64,000 nt of DNA. Source: Atherinomorus stipes (taxonomy: Eukaryota > Chordata > Actinopteri > Atheriniformes > Atherinidae). The position numbers and the translations under genes were made by a program. Where the stretch lies: assembly GCA_023101725.1 (NCBI GenBank), contig JALJCO010001058.1, positions 186,001 to 250,000 on the forward strand, written 5' to 3'. Below are positions 61,165-64,000 of the stretch, piece by piece. The notes beneath the pieces were generated by a model. That model saw nothing but the letters and a program-made list of their open reading frames with translations, was not told where the DNA came from and ran no database searches. The first letter of the stretch is position 1. Every line of letters starts with the position of its first letter.

Positions 61165-64000
61165 GTATGAAAGTATTTGATGCCTTGATTTAATGTGATG
61201 TATTTGTGTCCTGTTATAAATTTGAAATAAGTGATTTGTATTGTAAAAATTGCGCAGCACATTTGTGTATAACGTCTTTTACAATGAATGTGATGTTAGT
61301 TGCAGAAGCATCAATTAAACTGAAACTTAAGGTAAGTAAAGAAAAGCTCTGGCACCAGAAGAGGCCATGTCGTGACTTAAACACATCAAGCGCACTAACA
61401 AAAGGAAGAAAATGTTTTTAAGTGGCGCGAGTCTTTAAACGTTCCTGTACTTACCTCTTTTTGCATCTTGATGCCATCTGTAACAGGGAGCCGTATTTTT
61501 AGGTCCTGACTGACAGGCAGTGGTGTCCCTGATCCTCTGTTCAGTATTCAGGAGCAGAACCCAGCCGCCTTCCTCCCTCCCACCGCCCTACCCTGCCTGT
61601 TTACCCATCAGCCACCCGTTGTGAGCGTGCGTGTATGTGTATGTATATCACAATTATCGTGCCCTGCAGCCCCCCCACCCTGATGTCCCTGTTCTCCTGC
61701 CCCCCCACTGCCCAGCATGCTCCCAATCCTGACATGGCACGATTTCTAATCTCCCCCTGCTTGCCTCCTGGGTCTGAGAGGAACAGGATCACTAACTCTG
61801 CTCCTCCCTGTCGCCTTTCTTCAACCACCTCTCCCCTCGCTCAGTCATGAACACAGTTTAAGGCCTCTGCATTGCCTTCTACCACCCTGCAGTTTCGCCT
61901 GCTGCTGACCCCATCGTGTAAGGAGTATTTTACGCATTCCTGCTTTGTCTGTGCGTTTATCTCGGATGGTTGACTGGAGTACCTTACATCATCCTTTTGC
62001 TGATCTTTGTAATTTTCTCCATTGCTTTGTTGGTGGTAGCTTAGTGTCAACATTTTACCTTTTTTATTCCAGTTTATGCATACTGGAACACTTTCACACA
62101 TGTCTTATACTTCTAATTTACTACCTCTGGAATAGGAATTGTAGAATATGATGCAGTTTCTTCCTGCTGTACATTTTGGCAGGAGGACCGTTGGAGGACA
62201 TCAAATGAAAATGGAAGAAAGAGCAAAGAAAGTAAACTTTATAAAAAATTAAGGAACATTGGACACTTTTTGGAAGTTTTAACTGTGCACCCCTGCTGCC
62301 ACCCTAGTCTTAATGCATGTGAGGAGCCACCAGTCGGTTGGAGAATTGCACTCAGCTCTTGGCCAGACTTATTTATTTTGATGCCAGAAAATATCCTCGC
62401 AGTCTGGGTGATATTTGGCTTCCAATGTGCATGTTAACTGTAGCCCTGTTTGTAATCTCTGGGGATTTAGATCCAGTTGTGGATTATCGTCAAGTGAAAG
62501 GCCATTATTAAGAGCTACAACCACACCCACCAGGGTTTGATGGGTTGTGAGGGCTTGAGCCAGAGGACACAGTCCCAACATATAAGCTGAAGTGTGAATG
62601 TATAATCTATGCTTTCAGTTTGGAAAAATAAGCATAAAAGGCTTTAGTTATTATCTGTTAAGGTCCTACTTTAGGATGAGCTCTGAGGCTGTGGTTCAGT
62701 TTGAACATTTTATGGAGGGGAGGGGTTATTGGAGAGGGCAGAGGATGAGGAAGGAGAGAGAGAGGGCAGAGGTCTCTGGATGAACAATCAAGTTCTTTCT
62801 CTTAGGAGGGCATTGGAGACTTACATGATATTGAAAATATTGACACCCATGTCATAGTATAGCAGGGACCCTACAGCATGACTTTTAATCAAATAAAATG
62901 CCCAAACTTCCCAGCTGACTGTTGCTCATATTTGCTCCGCTGTGTCTTCACCCAGTAAAATTAACTCAAAATATTTTAGGTACTTTTGTCTCTTTGTGGC
63001 CCTCATAAACTTAACCAACGCTTCTTATTTGTAGATTTGCATCAGCTCAGTTGTAGACCTCATCCCAATCAAATCATTGCTTTGTGCAGTTATGCTCAGA
63101 TGGAAAAAATATATTGAAGTTAATATGGGTAGACGAAGGCAGTTTTTCTCAAATGATAAATTGTAAGACCTTGAAATTCATCTGGAATATACCCAACATG
63201 GAAAGCCTTTGATGTATCAATTTAAATTAGTCGGCCAGATTGCTGTGTTTAATGTAGGGGAATGTAAGTTGATAGGCTTGGAAGCCACATCTCGCTCTTG
63301 CATAAGTTTAAATGTAGCACTTTAGCCTCCCTTTGATTTGTCAATTACAGTTCTCTTGGCTTGATCATATGGTTTGATGGCCAAATTGCATGTCTTTTTA
63401 TGTTTTCACACCATGGCCTGACAAGCCTTTGAGGATGCTGGACTTAATGATAATTACTATCGATTGCACTCGGAGGTTCTCAGAAGTAAAATGTTCGGCT
63501 TGTGAAGTACCACAGACCTCAGCCATGAGACTCTGGAGGAATGCACCCTTCACAGCAGGATAATCCAGACAGCTCGATATTCTGTGTTCTCTCGTTTCAC
63601 AGTTTATCTGCTAAAGCTCCTCTCAATCTGTGCTACCTGAGAGGAATCTCTCTCTCTCTCCATTCCTGAGCTTATCCTGAGAAACCAGGAGCAGACACGC
63701 TGGCGTGCTGACACCCATCACAGCAGAAAAAAAAAAACCAACAACCCCGTAACGCCTAGTCATCAGCACTTTTAGTTTGATCTCACATGATTACATAACA
63801 GGCCTGCTGAAGCAACTGTGTTTGGCCTCCCTTTTCCCTGGTGGCCCATGAGGAAAAATACACACCTGAGAGAGGCTCCTGGTACCTCAGTGGACGGGAG
63901 GGTGGGCACAGTTCCAGCTCCTGCCTTGTGCTGCTTCCCCGGCTCCTTATGTGGACCTCCACCATATGGTCACGATGGCGCATTCTTTCCTTGCTCAGGT
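61165..64000 (+). other. tmem260: tmem260 intron 3 (runs off the window)
   Basis: No further tmem260 exon is recognised. The next human exon encodes a LSGSSAG...FSRLTWQWS segment, and no matching codons occur. Candidate constrained stretches lie at about 62380-62560 and 63170-63480 (findings). All open frames are under 90 codons and unsupported. Confidence 0.6.

Noticed and set aside
63590..63660. Possible tmem260 exon 4 behind a TTTCACAG acceptor
   Set aside because: The translation in the required phase does not resemble the conserved LSGS...FSRLTWQWS segment and no donor follows in frame.

Overview
The window is vertebrate nuclear DNA, almost certainly from a ray-finned fish and probably a percomorph teleost. 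The evidence is intron-rich genes with GT-AG junctions, introns mostly of 0.1-4 kb, abundant (AC), (TA) and (AAT) microsatellites, several short inverted-repeat DNA transposons, and the ktn1-peli2-tmem260 gene order known from the human 14q22-q23 segment. I rebuilt five protein-coding genes exon by exon. Reading frames carry across every junction, and the products match their families along their length. No prokaryotic, viral, CRISPR or tRNA features were seen.

Layout: 1-4605 has no recognisable gene. vcpkmt (minus strand, 5 exons, 4606-5737, 222 aa) is a lysine methyltransferase of the METTL21 group. It is head-to-head with msh4 (plus, 20 exons, 6878-13130, 911 aa), a meiotic MutS homologue. 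The 1.1 kb between their start codons is full of microsatellites. ktn1 (plus) starts only about 0.3 kb after the msh4 stop, with a probable non-coding first exon ending at 13669 and coding exons from 17862 to 31585 (1261 aa). It encodes kinectin, an ER membrane-anchored coiled-coil protein. peli2 (plus, 6 exons, 35658-46591, 424 aa) encodes a Pellino E3 ubiquitin ligase and has a 3' UTR of about 2.3 kb. A gene-free interval of about 7.2 kb follows. tmem260 (plus) starts at 56423; only its first three coding exons lie inside the window, and the rest runs off the right edge.

The genes do not form a pathway. They share a neighbourhood: ktn1, peli2 and tmem260 are an old vertebrate linkage group lying next to OTX2 in human, while msh4 maps to another chromosome in human. 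The most interesting structures are the tandemly repeated 69-38-91 nt exon cassette of the ktn1 coiled coil, a repeated basic module at the ends of three ktn1 N-terminal exons, a UG repeat forming the last ktn1 acceptor tract, a long-arm inverted-repeat transposon in peli2 intron 3, a recurring GCTAAC/GTTAGC word near every promoter, and several candidate conserved non-coding or CTCF-like elements. I found no convincing wholly new system. All homology statements come from reading the translations, not from database searches.
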